49,368 nucleotides of DNA. It comes from an uncultured Burkholderiales bacterium (lineage in GTDB: Bacteria > Pseudomonadota > Gammaproteobacteria > Burkholderiales > Burkholderiaceae_E). A program made the position numbers and the translations under genes. Where the stretch lies: assembly GCA_903903975.1 (NCBI GenBank), contig CAIVAS010000099.1, positions 1 through 49,368 on the forward strand, in the 5' to 3' direction. The notes beneath the pieces are model-generated. The model had not been told where the DNA came from. It ran no database searches and saw only the letters and a list, made by a program, of their open reading frames with translations. This document shows, one piece after another, positions 41,083 to 49,368 of this stretch. Position 1 is the first letter of the stretch. Every line of letters begins with the position of its first letter.

Positions 41083-41616
41083 TTATTCGCCGGTGACGTC
41101 GACGCGCCGGGCCAGCGTGTCGTCGGTGCCGCCTTCGGTGACCTGCGGCTTGCTCAATTCGAGGCGGTCCAAGGGCACGCCGGCAGCGACCAGCGCATCA
41201 CGCACGGCAATGGCGCGCTCTTTGGCGAGTTCGGCGTTCTTTTCCGGGTCGCCGGTCTTGTCGTGATAACCCGAAACCGCAAGCCGGATTCCTGCGCTGC
41301 GGGTGGCAGCCTCTATCACCGGTGCGAGCGTTTTGGCGGCATCACCGGGCAGCGCCGAGACGCCGGTATCGAAGAACACGCGAGCGAGCAGCGGCGCGGC
41401 GGCAGCAGTGCCCGCGGCGCTGACGAATGTGCCAGCGGCCGAGCTTGCGGCTGACGCAGCCTTGGCAGGTGCCGATGCCGACGTGGATGCAGTGCTATCC
41501 GGGCCGCTCTGGAATGCGGCTGTGCCGGCAAGCACCGCGACGGCAATGGCCAGCGTGACTGCCAGTCCAATGACCCAGGCCACCAGGCCGCCGTTTTCGT
41601 TGCTGTCGTCATCCAT
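41083..41616 (-). CDS. OmpA-family C-terminal domain protein with N-terminal membrane anchor
   Basis: 177 residues. One N-terminal transmembrane helix (VAWVIGLAVTLAIAVAVLAG, about 12-31) is followed by a long Ala/Ser-rich linker (about 38-72), then an OmpA-like domain with LARVFFDTGVSALPGDA, SGYHDKTGDPEKNAELAKER and AIAVRDALVAAGV. Such domains bind meso-diaminopimelate of peptidoglycan. It may anchor the wall to the inner membrane. It is not close enough to murB (92 bp) to prove an operon. Confidence 0.85.
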   Translation of the reverse strand: MDDDSNENGGLVAWVIGLAVTLAIAVAVLAGTAAFQSGPDSTASTSASAPAKAASAASSAAGTFVSAAGTAAAAPLLARVFFDTGVSALPGDAAKTLAPVIEAATRSAGIRLAVSGYHDKTGDPEKNAELAKERAIAVRDALVAAGVPLDRLELSKPQVTEGGTDDTLARRVDVTGE

Positions 41617-41708
41617 ATCGAATCGCTCGTGTCGTGTTGAGTGAAGGGGTGCGCGGTCGGGTGTCGGGCATCGCAGGGGATCGAGTCGAACCGGGCCAGG
41701 CGCGGCGA

Positions 41709-42758
41709 TTATAGCTGCGGTGCGCCGACCACCATCGGCTCGGCCTCGAGCCGGATGCCGAAGCGGGTCGCAACCGCGTCCCGAATCCGGCTCGCCAGCG
41801 CGAGAATCTCATTGCCGCGAGCGTGTCCGTGGTTGACCAGGACCAGGGCATGGCGGGCATGCACACCGGCATCGCCCACCCGCATGCCCTTGAAGCCGCA
41901 TCGCTCGATCATCCAGGCCGCCGAGACCTTGACCTGATCGCCCGAGGGCCAGCAGGGCAGCCCGGGCTCGCGCGCTGCCAGGGCCGTCGCTTGCCCAGCG
42001 TCGATCTGCGGGTTCTTGAAAAAACTGCCGGCATTACCGATAACCGCCGGGTCGGGCAATTTGCGGCGCCGGATGCGGCTGACCGCATCGGCCACATCGG
42101 TCGGTGTCGGCGCAGTGATGTGCGACTCGGCCAGTTCGGTGCGAATCTCGCCGTAGTCGAGCTTCAGATCGGCCACCCGCGACAGTCGCAGGCGCACCGC
42201 GGTCACCAGCCGGCCAGCAGCGTCGGCGCGTTTGAAGACACTGTCGCGATAGCCGAAAGCGCAGTCGGTGGCGTCGAACGATCTGAAGGTGCCGTCCTCC
42301 AGATTGACCGTATCGAGCGACTCGAAGTGGTTGCGCAATTCGACGCCATAGGCGCCGATGTTCTGGATCGGTGCCGCCCCCACCGTGCCGGGAATCAGGG
42401 CGAGGTTTTCTAGACCCGCCAGCCCCTGCGACAAGGTCCAGCGTACCAGCGGGTCCCAGGCTTCGCCGGCGGCGGCCTCGACGATGACGGTGTTGCCGTC
42501 GTCCTGCGCGATGCGCAGGCCTCGCAGCGCCATCTGCACGATCGGCTGCTGCGGATCGTCGGCGATCAGCAGATTGCTGCCGCCACCCAGGATCAGCGGC
42601 GGCTGCGGGTGCCCCTTGCCGGCGTCGTCGCGAAGCACTTCGCAAAGCTGAGGCAGATCGTCAAGGGATTCGAGGCGCCAGAGCAGGCGGGCACGGGCAT
42701 CGATGCCGAAGGTGTTGAGCCCGCGAAGCGGCGCATCGGCCTGTCGAACCAATCCCAT
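41709..42758 (-). CDS. murB: UDP-N-acetylenolpyruvoylglucosamine reductase MurB, type I
   Basis: 349 residues, the longer type I form. MurB reduces UDP-GlcNAc-enolpyruvate to UDP-MurNAc with NADPH and FAD. Seen are NTFGIDARARLLWRL at the N-terminus, the FAD motif ILGGGSNLLIADD, the PGTVGAAPIQNIGAYG segment, FGYRDSVFK, and GNAGSFFKNP with the catalytic Ser. The start lies 3 bp after scpA, so DUF3460-scpA-murB form a minus-strand operon. Confidence 0.97.
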   Translation of the reverse strand: MGLVRQADAPLRGLNTFGIDARARLLWRLESLDDLPQLCEVLRDDAGKGHPQPPLILGGGSNLLIADDPQQPIVQMALRGLRIAQDDGNTVIVEAAAGEAWDPLVRWTLSQGLAGLENLALIPGTVGAAPIQNIGAYGVELRNHFESLDTVNLEDGTFRSFDATDCAFGYRDSVFKRADAAGRLVTAVRLRLSRVADLKLDYGEIRTELAESHITAPTPTDVADAVSRIRRRKLPDPAVIGNAGSFFKNPQIDAGQATALAAREPGLPCWPSGDQVKVSAAWMIERCGFKGMRVGDAGVHARHALVLVNHGHARGNEILALASRIRDAVATRFGIRLEAEPMVVGAPQL

Positions 42759-42761
42759 GGC

Positions 42762-43634
42762 TCAGCTTGGAATGTAGGCGAGCCTCACGTAGATCGGGGC
42801 GAAGGCCTCGGCCTGCGTGATCTCGATCAGCGATTCCTTGGCCAGCTCGAGCAGCGCGATGAAGGTCACGATCACCACCGGCAGTCCGCGGCTGGCGTCG
42901 AACATCTCATGGAATTCGGCAAATCGGCGGTCCTGCAGCGTGCGCAGCACGATCGTCATGTGCTCGCGCACCGAGAGTTCTTCGCGGCTGATGTGGTGAT
43001 GCTGGATGAGCTTGGCGCGTCGCAGGATGTCGGCCCAGGCATCACGCAGATCGACCAGGTCGACCTGCGGCACGCGTGCTTCCTGAATCTGGTCGAGCAT
43101 GACCTGGGCGATCGCGAAGTCGCGACCGGCCTGCGGCAACTGATCGAGCCGCTGCGCGCCGAGTTTGATGCGCTCGTATTCAAGCAGCCGGCGGGTGAGT
43201 TCGGCGCGGGGGTCTTCGACCTCCTCACCGGTGTCGGCCTTGCGAACCGGCAGCAGCATGCGCGACTTGATGTCGATCAGCAGCGCCGCCATCAGCAGGT
43301 ATTCGGAAGCGAGCTCGAGGTTATGGCGGCGGATCTCCTCGACATAGGCAAGGTACTGGCGGGTGACTTCGGCCAGCGGAATGTCGAGGATGTTGAAGTT
43401 CTGGCGTCGGATCAGATAGAGCAGCAAATCAAGCGGCCCTTCGAAGCTCTCGAGGAACACTTCGAGCGCATCCGGCGGGATGTAGAGATCGAGCGGCATC
43501 TGCCGCAGCGGCTCGCCGTGGATGCGGGCCAGTACCGCCTCGATAGCGATCGGCTCTGCGGCCGACGCAGCACCGGCGGCGGGAACGGCCGCGAGATGGG
43601 CTCCGCTGCCGGTCGCGGTGTCGACAACCGTCAC
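42762..43634 (-). CDS. scpA: Segregation and condensation protein A (ScpA kleisin)
   Basis: 290 residues. The kleisin bridges the SMC heads for chromosome condensation. The conserved core FEGPLDLLLYLIRRQNFNI (about 67-85) and DIPLAEVTRQYLAYVEEI are clear, followed by MAALLIDIKSRMLLP. The first 45 residues are Ala/Gly-rich and non-conserved, so the real start could be internal. ScpB is not within the window. It is preceded by a DUF3460 gene by 3 bp. Confidence 0.95.
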   Translation of the reverse strand: MTVVDTATGSGAHLAAVPAAGAASAAEPIAIEAVLARIHGEPLRQMPLDLYIPPDALEVFLESFEGPLDLLLYLIRRQNFNILDIPLAEVTRQYLAYVEEIRRHNLELASEYLLMAALLIDIKSRMLLPVRKADTGEEVEDPRAELTRRLLEYERIKLGAQRLDQLPQAGRDFAIAQVMLDQIQEARVPQVDLVDLRDAWADILRRAKLIQHHHISREELSVREHMTIVLRTLQDRRFAEFHEMFDASRGLPVVIVTFIALLELAKESLIEITQAEAFAPIYVRLAYIPS

Positions 43635-43637
43635 GGC

Positions 43638-43829
43638 TCAGGTTTTGGTCTGATAGGGATAGGCTTTTTGCGGCACTTTTGAATCGAGCTGGCGCTTGGC
43701 CTCGTCGGGCTCGATGGCGGTCTTATCCCACCAGATCGCCCGCCCTTCGCGCTGGCGCGCCTCAAGCCCCGGGCGCTGTGCCTTGAGTGCCTTCAGAAAA
43801 TGCGTGGCTTCGGACTGATAGGGGGCCAT
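43638..43829 (-). CDS. DUF3460 family small protein
   Basis: 63 residues from ATG 43829; a longer frame from 43925 has no support. The sequence YQSEATHFLKALKAQRPGLE, then REGRAIWWDK and the VPQKAYPYQT end match DUF3460, a basic small protein of betaproteobacteria found beside scpA and panC. No function has been described. It starts the minus-strand operon with scpA and murB and may couple translation to scpA. Confidence 0.85.
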   Translation of the reverse strand: MAPYQSEATHFLKALKAQRPGLEARQREGRAIWWDKTAIEPDEAKRQLDSKVPQKAYPYQTKT

Positions 43830-43955
43830 GACGCGGTTACCTTTGACGGGAAGCCCCCGATTGTACCGGCAGGTGCGCGCAGGGCCGTCCGAAACAGCAT
43901 GGTCGAAGCAGGGGGCACGAAGCAAGCCGCCGTCCGGGCGCAGCAGCGCACACGA

Positions 43956-45638
43956 TCAGTCGGGCTTGGGCGTATGCCTGCTGCTCAATGCTGCCAGCGC
44001 ATCGTCCAGATGCTCAAAGACATTGTGCGGGCCCATCTCCTGCAGAAACCCCGAGCGTCGCAGCAGCGACATCGGCTGTTCGTTCGGTTCGGCGATGATC
44101 AGCGTCGCACCGCGCTTTTCGAGCTGATTGAGCAGCGACTGCAAGGCATCGAGGCCACTGGTGTCCAGGTTGATGACCTGATGCATCTCGAGCACCACGA
44201 CGTCCGCGGCCTTGGTTCCGCTGCCAAGAAGCCCCTCGAGCTTGTCGACCGAGCCGAAAAAGAGTGAGCCGAAGAGTCGCCAGGCCTCGGTGCGCGTGCC
44301 GTCGGGCAGGGTCGCGATATCGGCAGGCAGCCGGATCGGCTCGACCCGCGTCAGGCTCGAAATGCGATGGATGAAAAAGAGGCTCGCCAGCACCAGACCG
44401 ACCTCGATGGCGACGGTAATGTCGAAGATCACGGTCAGGGCGAAAGTGGCCAGCATGATCGTGCGATAGCTGATCGAGAATTTTCCGAGCTTGCCGAAGG
44501 CCGCCCAGTCGCCCATGTTCCAGGCGACGAACAGCAAGATGGCGGCAAGGCTTGCCATCGGAATGTTCTGCGCAAGCGGTGCCAGCACCAGCATGATGGC
44601 CAGCAGCGTGATCGCGTGGATGATGCCGGCGACCGGCGAGCGCGCGCCGCTGCGCACATTGGTCATGGTGCGGGCAATCGTGCCGGTGGCGGCGATGCCG
44701 CCAAACAGCGGCGTCACCAGATTGGCCACGCCCTGGGCGATCAGTTCCTGATTCGGGTCGTGGCGGTCGTCGATCATGCTGTCGGCAACCCGGGCACACA
44801 GCAGTGATTCGATGGCGCACAGCAGGGCGATCGAGATGGTCGGCCCGAAGAGCTTTTGCACGCTCTCCCACTCGAAGGTGGGTAAGGCAAAGCTTGGCAG
44901 GCCGCGCGCAATGCCTCCGAAGCGGCTGCCGATGGTATCGACCGACAGCCCGAACAGCGTCACCGTGATGATGCCGACGGCCAGCACGATCACCGTGCCC
45001 GGCACGCGGGCGGCCCACTGGCGCCAGCGCGCGTGTTCGGGCAGGTAGGTCTTGGGCCAGACGACGATCAGCGCGAGCGACGCTGCCGCCAGCACCAGAG
45101 CCTGCCAGTTCAGGCTCTCCCGGGCCGCCCACAGCACGCCGATCTGCGACAGCATGTTGGCCGGCATGCGCTCGACCTGCAGGCCGAGAAAGTCGCGCAA
45201 CTGTGCCAGTCCGATAATGACCGCGATGCCGTTGGTAAAGCCGGTGACGATCGAGATCGGTATGAAGCGGATCAGCTGCCCCAGGCGCAGCGCGCCCATC
45301 GCTATCAGCAGCACCCCGGCCATCATGGTGGCGATCAGCAGATTGGCCAGGCCATAGCGCTCGACGATGGTGTAGAGCAGCGCAACGAAGGCGCCGGCCG
45401 GTCCGCCGATCTGCACCTTCGAGCCGCCGAGCGCCGAGATCAGAAAGCCCGCAATGATCGCGGTAAAAAGACCGGCATCGGGTTTGACGCCGCTGGCAAT
45501 CCCGAAAGCCATCGCCAGCGGCAGGGCCACCACACCGACGGTGATGCCGGCCGACAGGTCGGCCAGAAAATCGGCTCGCGTGTAGTGGCGAAGCGACTCG
45601 ATCAGTCGCGGACGAAAACCGGGCAGGCCCGGTGTCAT
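43956..45638 (-). CDS. SulP (SLC26) family anion transporter with STAS domain
   Basis: 560 residues with about 11-12 membrane spans from LSAGITVGVVALPLAMAFGI on, then a C-terminal cytoplasmic STAS domain (about 450-550; NLDTSGLDALQSLL, TLIIAEPNEQP). SulP members move sulfate, bicarbonate or other anions, often by proton or sodium symport; substrate is not predictable. SVDTIGSRFGGIARGLPSF is a conserved linker. Its ATG follows the metG stop without a gap (TGAATG), so both genes share a transcript. Confidence 0.93.
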   Translation of the reverse strand: MTPGLPGFRPRLIESLRHYTRADFLADLSAGITVGVVALPLAMAFGIASGVKPDAGLFTAIIAGFLISALGGSKVQIGGPAGAFVALLYTIVERYGLANLLIATMMAGVLLIAMGALRLGQLIRFIPISIVTGFTNGIAVIIGLAQLRDFLGLQVERMPANMLSQIGVLWAARESLNWQALVLAAASLALIVVWPKTYLPEHARWRQWAARVPGTVIVLAVGIITVTLFGLSVDTIGSRFGGIARGLPSFALPTFEWESVQKLFGPTISIALLCAIESLLCARVADSMIDDRHDPNQELIAQGVANLVTPLFGGIAATGTIARTMTNVRSGARSPVAGIIHAITLLAIMLVLAPLAQNIPMASLAAILLFVAWNMGDWAAFGKLGKFSISYRTIMLATFALTVIFDITVAIEVGLVLASLFFIHRISSLTRVEPIRLPADIATLPDGTRTEAWRLFGSLFFGSVDKLEGLLGSGTKAADVVVLEMHQVINLDTSGLDALQSLLNQLEKRGATLIIAEPNEQPMSLLRRSGFLQEMGPHNVFEHLDDALAALSSRHTPKPD

Positions 45639-47801
45639 TCAGCGAATCCTCATGCCGGGCCGGGCGCCGGGCCAGGGCTCGAGCAGGTAGACCCCTCCGC
45701 CGTCATCGTCGGCCGAGGCCGCCAGCACCATGCCTTCGCTGATGCCGAATTTCATCTTGCGCGGGGCGAGGTTGGCCACCATCACCGTGAGCTTGCCGGT
45801 GAGCTGCTCGGGCTGATACCAGGCCTTGATGCCTGAGAACACATTGCGCAGTCGACCTTCGCCGACATCGAGCGTCAGGCGCAGCAGCTTGTCGGAGCCT
45901 TCGACCGCTTCGGCCGCGACGATGAGCGCGATGCGCAGATCGACTTTGGTGAAGTCGTCGATGCCGATCAGGCCGTCGTCTGAGGCCGATGATGATCCCG
46001 ACGAAGACCCCGATGCACCGGCCTGCGTCGATACCCCCGTCCCGCCGGCTTTTGCAGCCGCCTTGCCGGGCGCTGCCGCCGTGGCTTTGGTGCTGGCTGC
46101 TTTGGTCGCGGCAGCCGGTATCTCGGCGGGCGGCAGATCGAAAAGCGCATCGAGCTGCTTCGGGTCAACCCTTGTCAGCAGATGCTGATAGGCATTGATC
46201 TGGTGCCCCTCGGGCAAGGGCGTGGCCAGGGCGGCCCAGTCGGTGGCCGGCAGATTCATGAAGGCGCGCACCTTCTCGAGCGTTGCCGGCAACACCGGGG
46301 CGAGCAGCAGTACCAGATCGCGAAAGGCGCGCAGTGCGGTCGAGCAGCAGCGGTGCAGGTCGGCTTCGCGGGCCGGATCCTTGGCCAGATCCCAGGGGCG
46401 CTCGGCATCGACATACTGATTCACCGCATCGGCAAACTGCATGACCTCACGGATCGCCTTGCCGAATTCGCGATGCTGATAGTGAGCTGCGACCGCCTCC
46501 GGGCCGCTCCAGGGCTTGGCAAAGCCTTCATGGGCGCCATGGTCGAAGCCGGCCAGGCGGCCGTCGAAGCGCTTGACCAGAAAGCCCGCGCACCGGCTGG
46601 CGATATTGACCAGTTTGCCGACCAGATCGGCATTGACCCGCGCCACGAAGTCATCCGGATTGAAGTCGATGTCCTCGACCCGCGCATTGAGTTTTGCGGC
46701 CAGGTAGTAACGCATCCACTCCGGGTTCATGCCGAGCTCGAGATAGCGCAGCGGCGAGATGCCGGTGCCGCGCGACTTGCTCATCTTTTCGCCCGACACC
46801 GTGATGAAGCCGTGCACATGGATTTTGTCGGGCACCTTGTAGCCGGCAAACTTGAGTGTCGCCGGCCAGAAGAGCGTGTGAAAGTAGATGATGTCCTTGC
46901 CGATGAAATGGACCTGTTCGATGTCGGCGTCCGGCTTGATGAAGGATTCGAAGTCGAGGCCGCGCTTTGCGCAATGCGCCTTGAGCGAGGCGAGATAGCC
47001 GATCGGCGCATCAAGCCAGACATAGAAGTATTTGCCCGGCGCATCCGGAATCGGAATGCCGAAATAGGGTTCGTCGCGCGAGATGTCCCAGTCGGCCATG
47101 GTGCTGGCGGCATCGGGTGTGCCGTCCAGCCATTCGCGCGCCTTGTTGGCGACCTCGGGTTGCAGGCGGCCGTCGAGTGCCCATTCGCGCAGAAAGGCCA
47201 CGCAGCGCGGATCCGAGAGCTTGAAAAAGTAGTGCTCGGATTCGCGCAGCACCGGGGTGGCACCGGTGAGGGTCGAGGTGGGGTTGCGAAGTTCGGTGGG
47301 CGAATAGACCGCGCCGCAGACCTCGCAGGCGTCGCCGTACTGGTCTTTGGCGCCGCACTTGGGACACTCGCCGCGGATGTAGCGGTCGGGCAGGAACATG
47401 CCTTTGACCGGGTCGTAGAACTGCTCGATGGTGCGGGTCGCGATCAGGCCGGCGGCCCGCAATCGGCGATAGATATCCTGCGACAGCTCGACGTTCTCGG
47501 GCGAGTCGGTCGAGTGCCAGTGATCGAAGCCGATATGAAAACCGTCGAGGTATTGCGGGCGTTCGGCGGCGATCCGCTCGACCAGCTGGCGTGGCGTGAT
47601 GCCCTCGCTTTCGGCTTTGAGCATGATCGGCGCGCCGTGAGCGTCGTCGGCGCACACGAAGTGCACTTCGCGTCCCTGCATGCGCTGGAAGCGCACCCAG
47701 ATATCGGCCTGGATGTACTCCATGATGTGGCCGATGTGAAACGACCCGTTGGCATAGGGCAGGGCGGTGGTCACGAACAGCGGCTTTGACATCGAGGCCA
47801 T
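45639..47801 (-). CDS. metG: Methionyl-tRNA synthetase with C-terminal dimerisation/tRNA-binding domain
   Basis: 720 residues, start ATG 47801 ([12 protein letters not shown] 47792 is an alternative). The class I signatures are FHIGHIMEY (HIGH) and [11 protein letters not shown] (KMSKS). The zinc knuckle is [20 protein letters not shown], as in the E. coli type. The C-terminal domain (about 612-720, [20 protein letters not shown]) is the Trbp111-like OB fold that dimerises and holds tRNA. It is joined by an Ala/Ser/Gly/Lys-rich linker of about 45 residues. It is divergent from apbC. Confidence 0.98.
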   Translation of the reverse strand: MASMSKPLFVTTALPYANGSFHIGHIMEYIQADIWVRFQRMQGREVHFVCADDAHGAPIMLKAESEGITPRQLVERIAAERPQYLDGFHIGFDHWHSTDSPENVELSQDIYRRLRAAGLIATRTIEQFYDPVKGMFLPDRYIRGECPKCGAKDQYGDACEVCGAVYSPTELRNPTSTLTGATPVLRESEHYFFKLSDPRCVAFLREWALDGRLQPEVANKAREWLDGTPDAASTMADWDISRDEPYFGIPIPDAPGKYFYVWLDAPIGYLASLKAHCAKRGLDFESFIKPDADIEQVHFIGKDIIYFHTLFWPATLKFAGYKVPDKIHVHGFITVSGEKMSKSRGTGISPLRYLELGMNPEWMRYYLAAKLNARVEDIDFNPDDFVARVNADLVGKLVNIASRCAGFLVKRFDGRLAGFDHGAHEGFAKPWSGPEAVAAHYQHREFGKAIREVMQFADAVNQYVDAERPWDLAKDPAREADLHRCCSTALRAFRDLVLLLAPVLPATLEKVRAFMNLPATDWAALATPLPEGHQINAYQHLLTRVDPKQLDALFDLPPAEIPAAATKAASTKATAAAPGKAAAKAGGTGVSTQAGASGSSSGSSSASDDGLIGIDDFTKVDLRIALIVAAEAVEGSDKLLRLTLDVGEGRLRNVFSGIKAWYQPEQLTGKLTVMVANLAPRKMKFGISEGMVLAASADDDGGGVYLLEPWPGARPGMRIR

Positions 47802-47965
47802 GGAGCATCTCTTGAATGCGGGCCAGCCCGCGCAGCCCGCTATTTTAGCGCTGCCGGGTGTGATCGCTGTGTCGGTGGTCAGCCCGCCGACCGGTTTCGG
47901 ATAGACTCGACGACCGCACGCGGCGCCAGCCGCCCCTCGCGAGTCTTTCTGATCCCGGAGTCTCC

Positions 47966-49054
47966 ATGGCCCTTACCGTCGAGCAGCTCAGCGCGGCGCT
48001 TGCCGCAGTCGTTGATCCCAATACCGGCAAGGACCTCATCGCGTCCCGGTCTGCCCGCAATCTGCGGGTCGATGGCGATCAGGTCAGTGTCGATGTCGAG
48101 CTGGGCTATCCCGCGGCCAGCCAGATCGGTCCGATCCGAAACGCGGTGATCGATGCGATTCGCGCCCTGCCCGGCGTGGGCAATGTGAGCGCCAACGTTT
48201 ACCAGAAGATCGTCGCGCATTCGGCGCAGCGCGGCGTGAAGTTGCTGCCCAATGTGCGCAACATCATCGCGGTCGCCTCGGGCAAGGGCGGTGTGGGCAA
48301 GAGCACCACCGCGGTCAATCTCGCGCTGGCGCTTGCCGCCGAGGGCGCCAACGTCGGCATGCTCGACGCCGATATCTACGGACCCTCGCAGCCGACCATG
48401 CTCGGCATCACCGGGCGTCCCGAGACGGTCGACGGCAAGACGCTTGAGCCGATGGAGGGCCACGGCATCCAGGCCAGCTCGATCGGTTTCATGATCGAGC
48501 CCGACACCCCGATGGTCTGGCGCGGCCCGATGGTCACCCAGGCGCTCGAGCAGTTGCTGCGCGACACCAACTGGCGCGATCTCGACTATCTGATCATCGA
48601 CATGCCGCCGGGCACCGGCGACATCCATCTGACCCTGTCGCAAAAGATCCCGGTGACCGGCGCGATCATCGTCACCACGCCCCAGGACATCGCGCTGCTC
48701 GATGCCCGCAAGGGCCTGAAGATGTTCGAGAAGGTCGGCATTCCGATCCTCGGGGTGGTCGAGAACATGGCCATTCATATCTGTTCGCAGTGTGGCCATG
48801 CCGAGCACATCTTCGGCCAGGGCGGCGGCGCGCGCATGTCCGCTGACTTCGGCGTGGAGTATCTCGGCGCATTGCCGCTCGATATCCGCATCCGTGAGCA
48901 GACCGACTCGGGTCGCCCCACGGTGGTAGCCGAGCCCGACGGTCCGATTGCGGCGGCCTACCGGCAGATCGCCCGTCGCATGGCGGTCAAGGTGGCCGAA
49001 ACCGCGAAGGACATGTCGTCGAAGTTTCCGTCGATCGTGGTTCAGAACACCTGA
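47966..49054 (+). CDS. apbC: Fe-S cluster carrier / ApbC-Mrp ATPase
   Basis: 362 residues. N-terminal MIP18/DUF59 domain (about 4-75), then a P-loop [18 protein letters not shown] (about 109-126), the switch [14 protein letters not shown], and the Cxx[11 protein letters not shown] (about 270-279) that holds a bridging [4Fe-4S] cluster. ApbC/Mrp transfers Fe-S clusters to apo-proteins. CGGAG precedes the ATG at 47966. It is divergent from metG across 164 bp, an arrangement common in proteobacteria. Confidence 0.97.
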   Translation: MALTVEQLSAALAAVVDPNTGKDLIASRSARNLRVDGDQVSVDVELGYPAASQIGPIRNAVIDAIRALPGVGNVSANVYQKIVAHSAQRGVKLLPNVRNIIAVASGKGGVGKSTTAVNLALALAAEGANVGMLDADIYGPSQPTMLGITGRPETVDGKTLEPMEGHGIQASSIGFMIEPDTPMVWRGPMVTQALEQLLRDTNWRDLDYLIIDMPPGTGDIHLTLSQKIPVTGAIIVTTPQDIALLDARKGLKMFEKVGIPILGVVENMAIHICSQCGHAEHIFGQGGGARMSADFGVEYLGALPLDIRIREQTDSGRPTVVAEPDGPIAAAYRQIARRMAVKVAETAKDMSSKFPSIVVQNT

Positions 49055-49067
49055 GCGACTTCGCGTC

Positions 49068-49368
49068 ATGCCGCTGCCGCCGCCCGCGATGCGCTCCGAG
49101 TCGTCAGCGGCAGGCCGCAAGCGTGGCGCGGGCTTGCGTGACGCGGGTCTGATCAGCACAGGTTTGCTTGCCAGTCGGCTCTGGCGAGGCCTGTGCATTA
49201 GGGCGCTCATGGCTGTGCTCGCAATCTGTGTCGGCGTATCGACAACTGGCCTGAGCGTTGCCAGTGCGGCCGAAACCGGCCCGCGCGTGCTGGCCGCCGT
49301 CAGCCTCAAGGAGGTGCTCGATGATCTGGCGCGCGCCTGGGTGGCTCAGGGCGGGTTGCCGCCGGTGA
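49068..49368 (+). CDS. modA: Start of a molybdate/ModA-like periplasmic binding protein (incomplete)
   Basis: The frame from ATG 49068 runs off the window with 100 codons visible. A second in-frame ATG at 49209 starts a clean Sec signal (MAVLAICVGVSTTGLSVASA), so that may be the true start. The mature part begins VLAAVSLKEVLDDLARAW, which resembles the VxAASL...LxELAxxF opening of ModA-type binding proteins for molybdate/tungstate. It lies 13 bp after apbC. Only the first part is seen, so the name is provisional. Confidence 0.65.
   Translation, partial: MPLPPPAMRSESSAAGRKRGAGLRDAGLISTGLLASRLWRGLCIRALMAVLAICVGVSTTGLSVASAAETGPRVLAAVSLKEVLDDLARAWVAQGGLPPV

Noticed and set aside
46182-47789. Long plus-strand frame over metG
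   Set aside because: Shadow of metG codon structure; no start signal or family.
47879-49309. Long minus-strand frame over apbC
   Set aside because: Shadow of apbC; no ribosome site or motif.

Overview
The window is a GC-rich (roughly 63-66 percent by eye) proteobacterial chromosome segment. It most likely comes from a betaproteobacterium of the Burkholderiales type. The evidence is an EF-P with the arginine-32 loop beside the EarP rhamnosyltransferase, the DUF3579 and DUF3460 small proteins typical of that class, an argD-argF pair next to DUF3579, and clpS-clpA next to a cold-shock gene. No rRNA, tRNA, insertion sequence, prophage or CRISPR array was seen.

Layout. 0-3.1 kb: cold-shock protein (minus), then clpS-clpA. 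3.2-5.6 kb: a flavocytochrome c sulfide dehydrogenase pair (small cytochrome c plus FAD subunit) and an unknown gene. 5.7-9.4 kb: argD-argF (minus), DUF3579 and an unusual response regulator. 9.5-13.1 kb (minus): efp, earP with a 12-bp tandem repeat at its 5' end, a methionine/kynurenine-type aminotransferase and a PIN-domain protein. 13.2-15.6 kb: yaaA and a vanadium haloperoxidase-type phosphatase/peroxidase. 16.1-19.0 kb: a pump-less arsenic operon arsR-arsC-arsC2-aqpS-arsH, in which arsC2 is cut by an in-frame amber codon. 19.2-26.9 kb: truD, a renalase-like flavoprotein, HiPIP, a DCC-family thiol protein, an unlisted 57-residue Cys-rich peptide, cytochrome b561, an OpgH-type glucosyltransferase and a lipoprotein.

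26.9-37.7 kb is the most interesting part. Five tightly packed plus-strand genes (RibD-type reductase, zinc-less BchC-like dehydrogenase, PTPS/QueD-like protein lacking its catalytic residues, family-4 glycosyltransferase, SAM methyltransferase) look like a pathway for a modified pterin- or lumazine-like small molecule. Facing them is a minus-strand operon of three overlapping photolyase/cryptochrome-family genes: an FeS-BCP 6-4 type, a protein with the FAD domain first, and a third divergent photolyase. A MerR/LitR-like regulator with a degenerate B12-binding-like domain diverges from this operon, followed by a secreted-looking methyltransferase. I read this as a light/UV-response island whose pterin-like pathway may make a pigment or antenna; that link is inference.

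37.8-39.6 kb: an integrase-less integron cassette cluster (CALIN) on the minus strand. It has attC-like sites flanking two cassette genes (a CYTH-like protein and an unknown), each ending in the TAA of a GCCTAAC core, followed by apparently non-coding cassette-like DNA.

39.6-49.4 kb returns to housekeeping: a secreted serine hydrolase, OmpA-type protein, DUF3460-scpA-murB (minus), metG-SulP transporter (minus), apbC/mrp, and the start of a ModA-like binding protein running off the window end.
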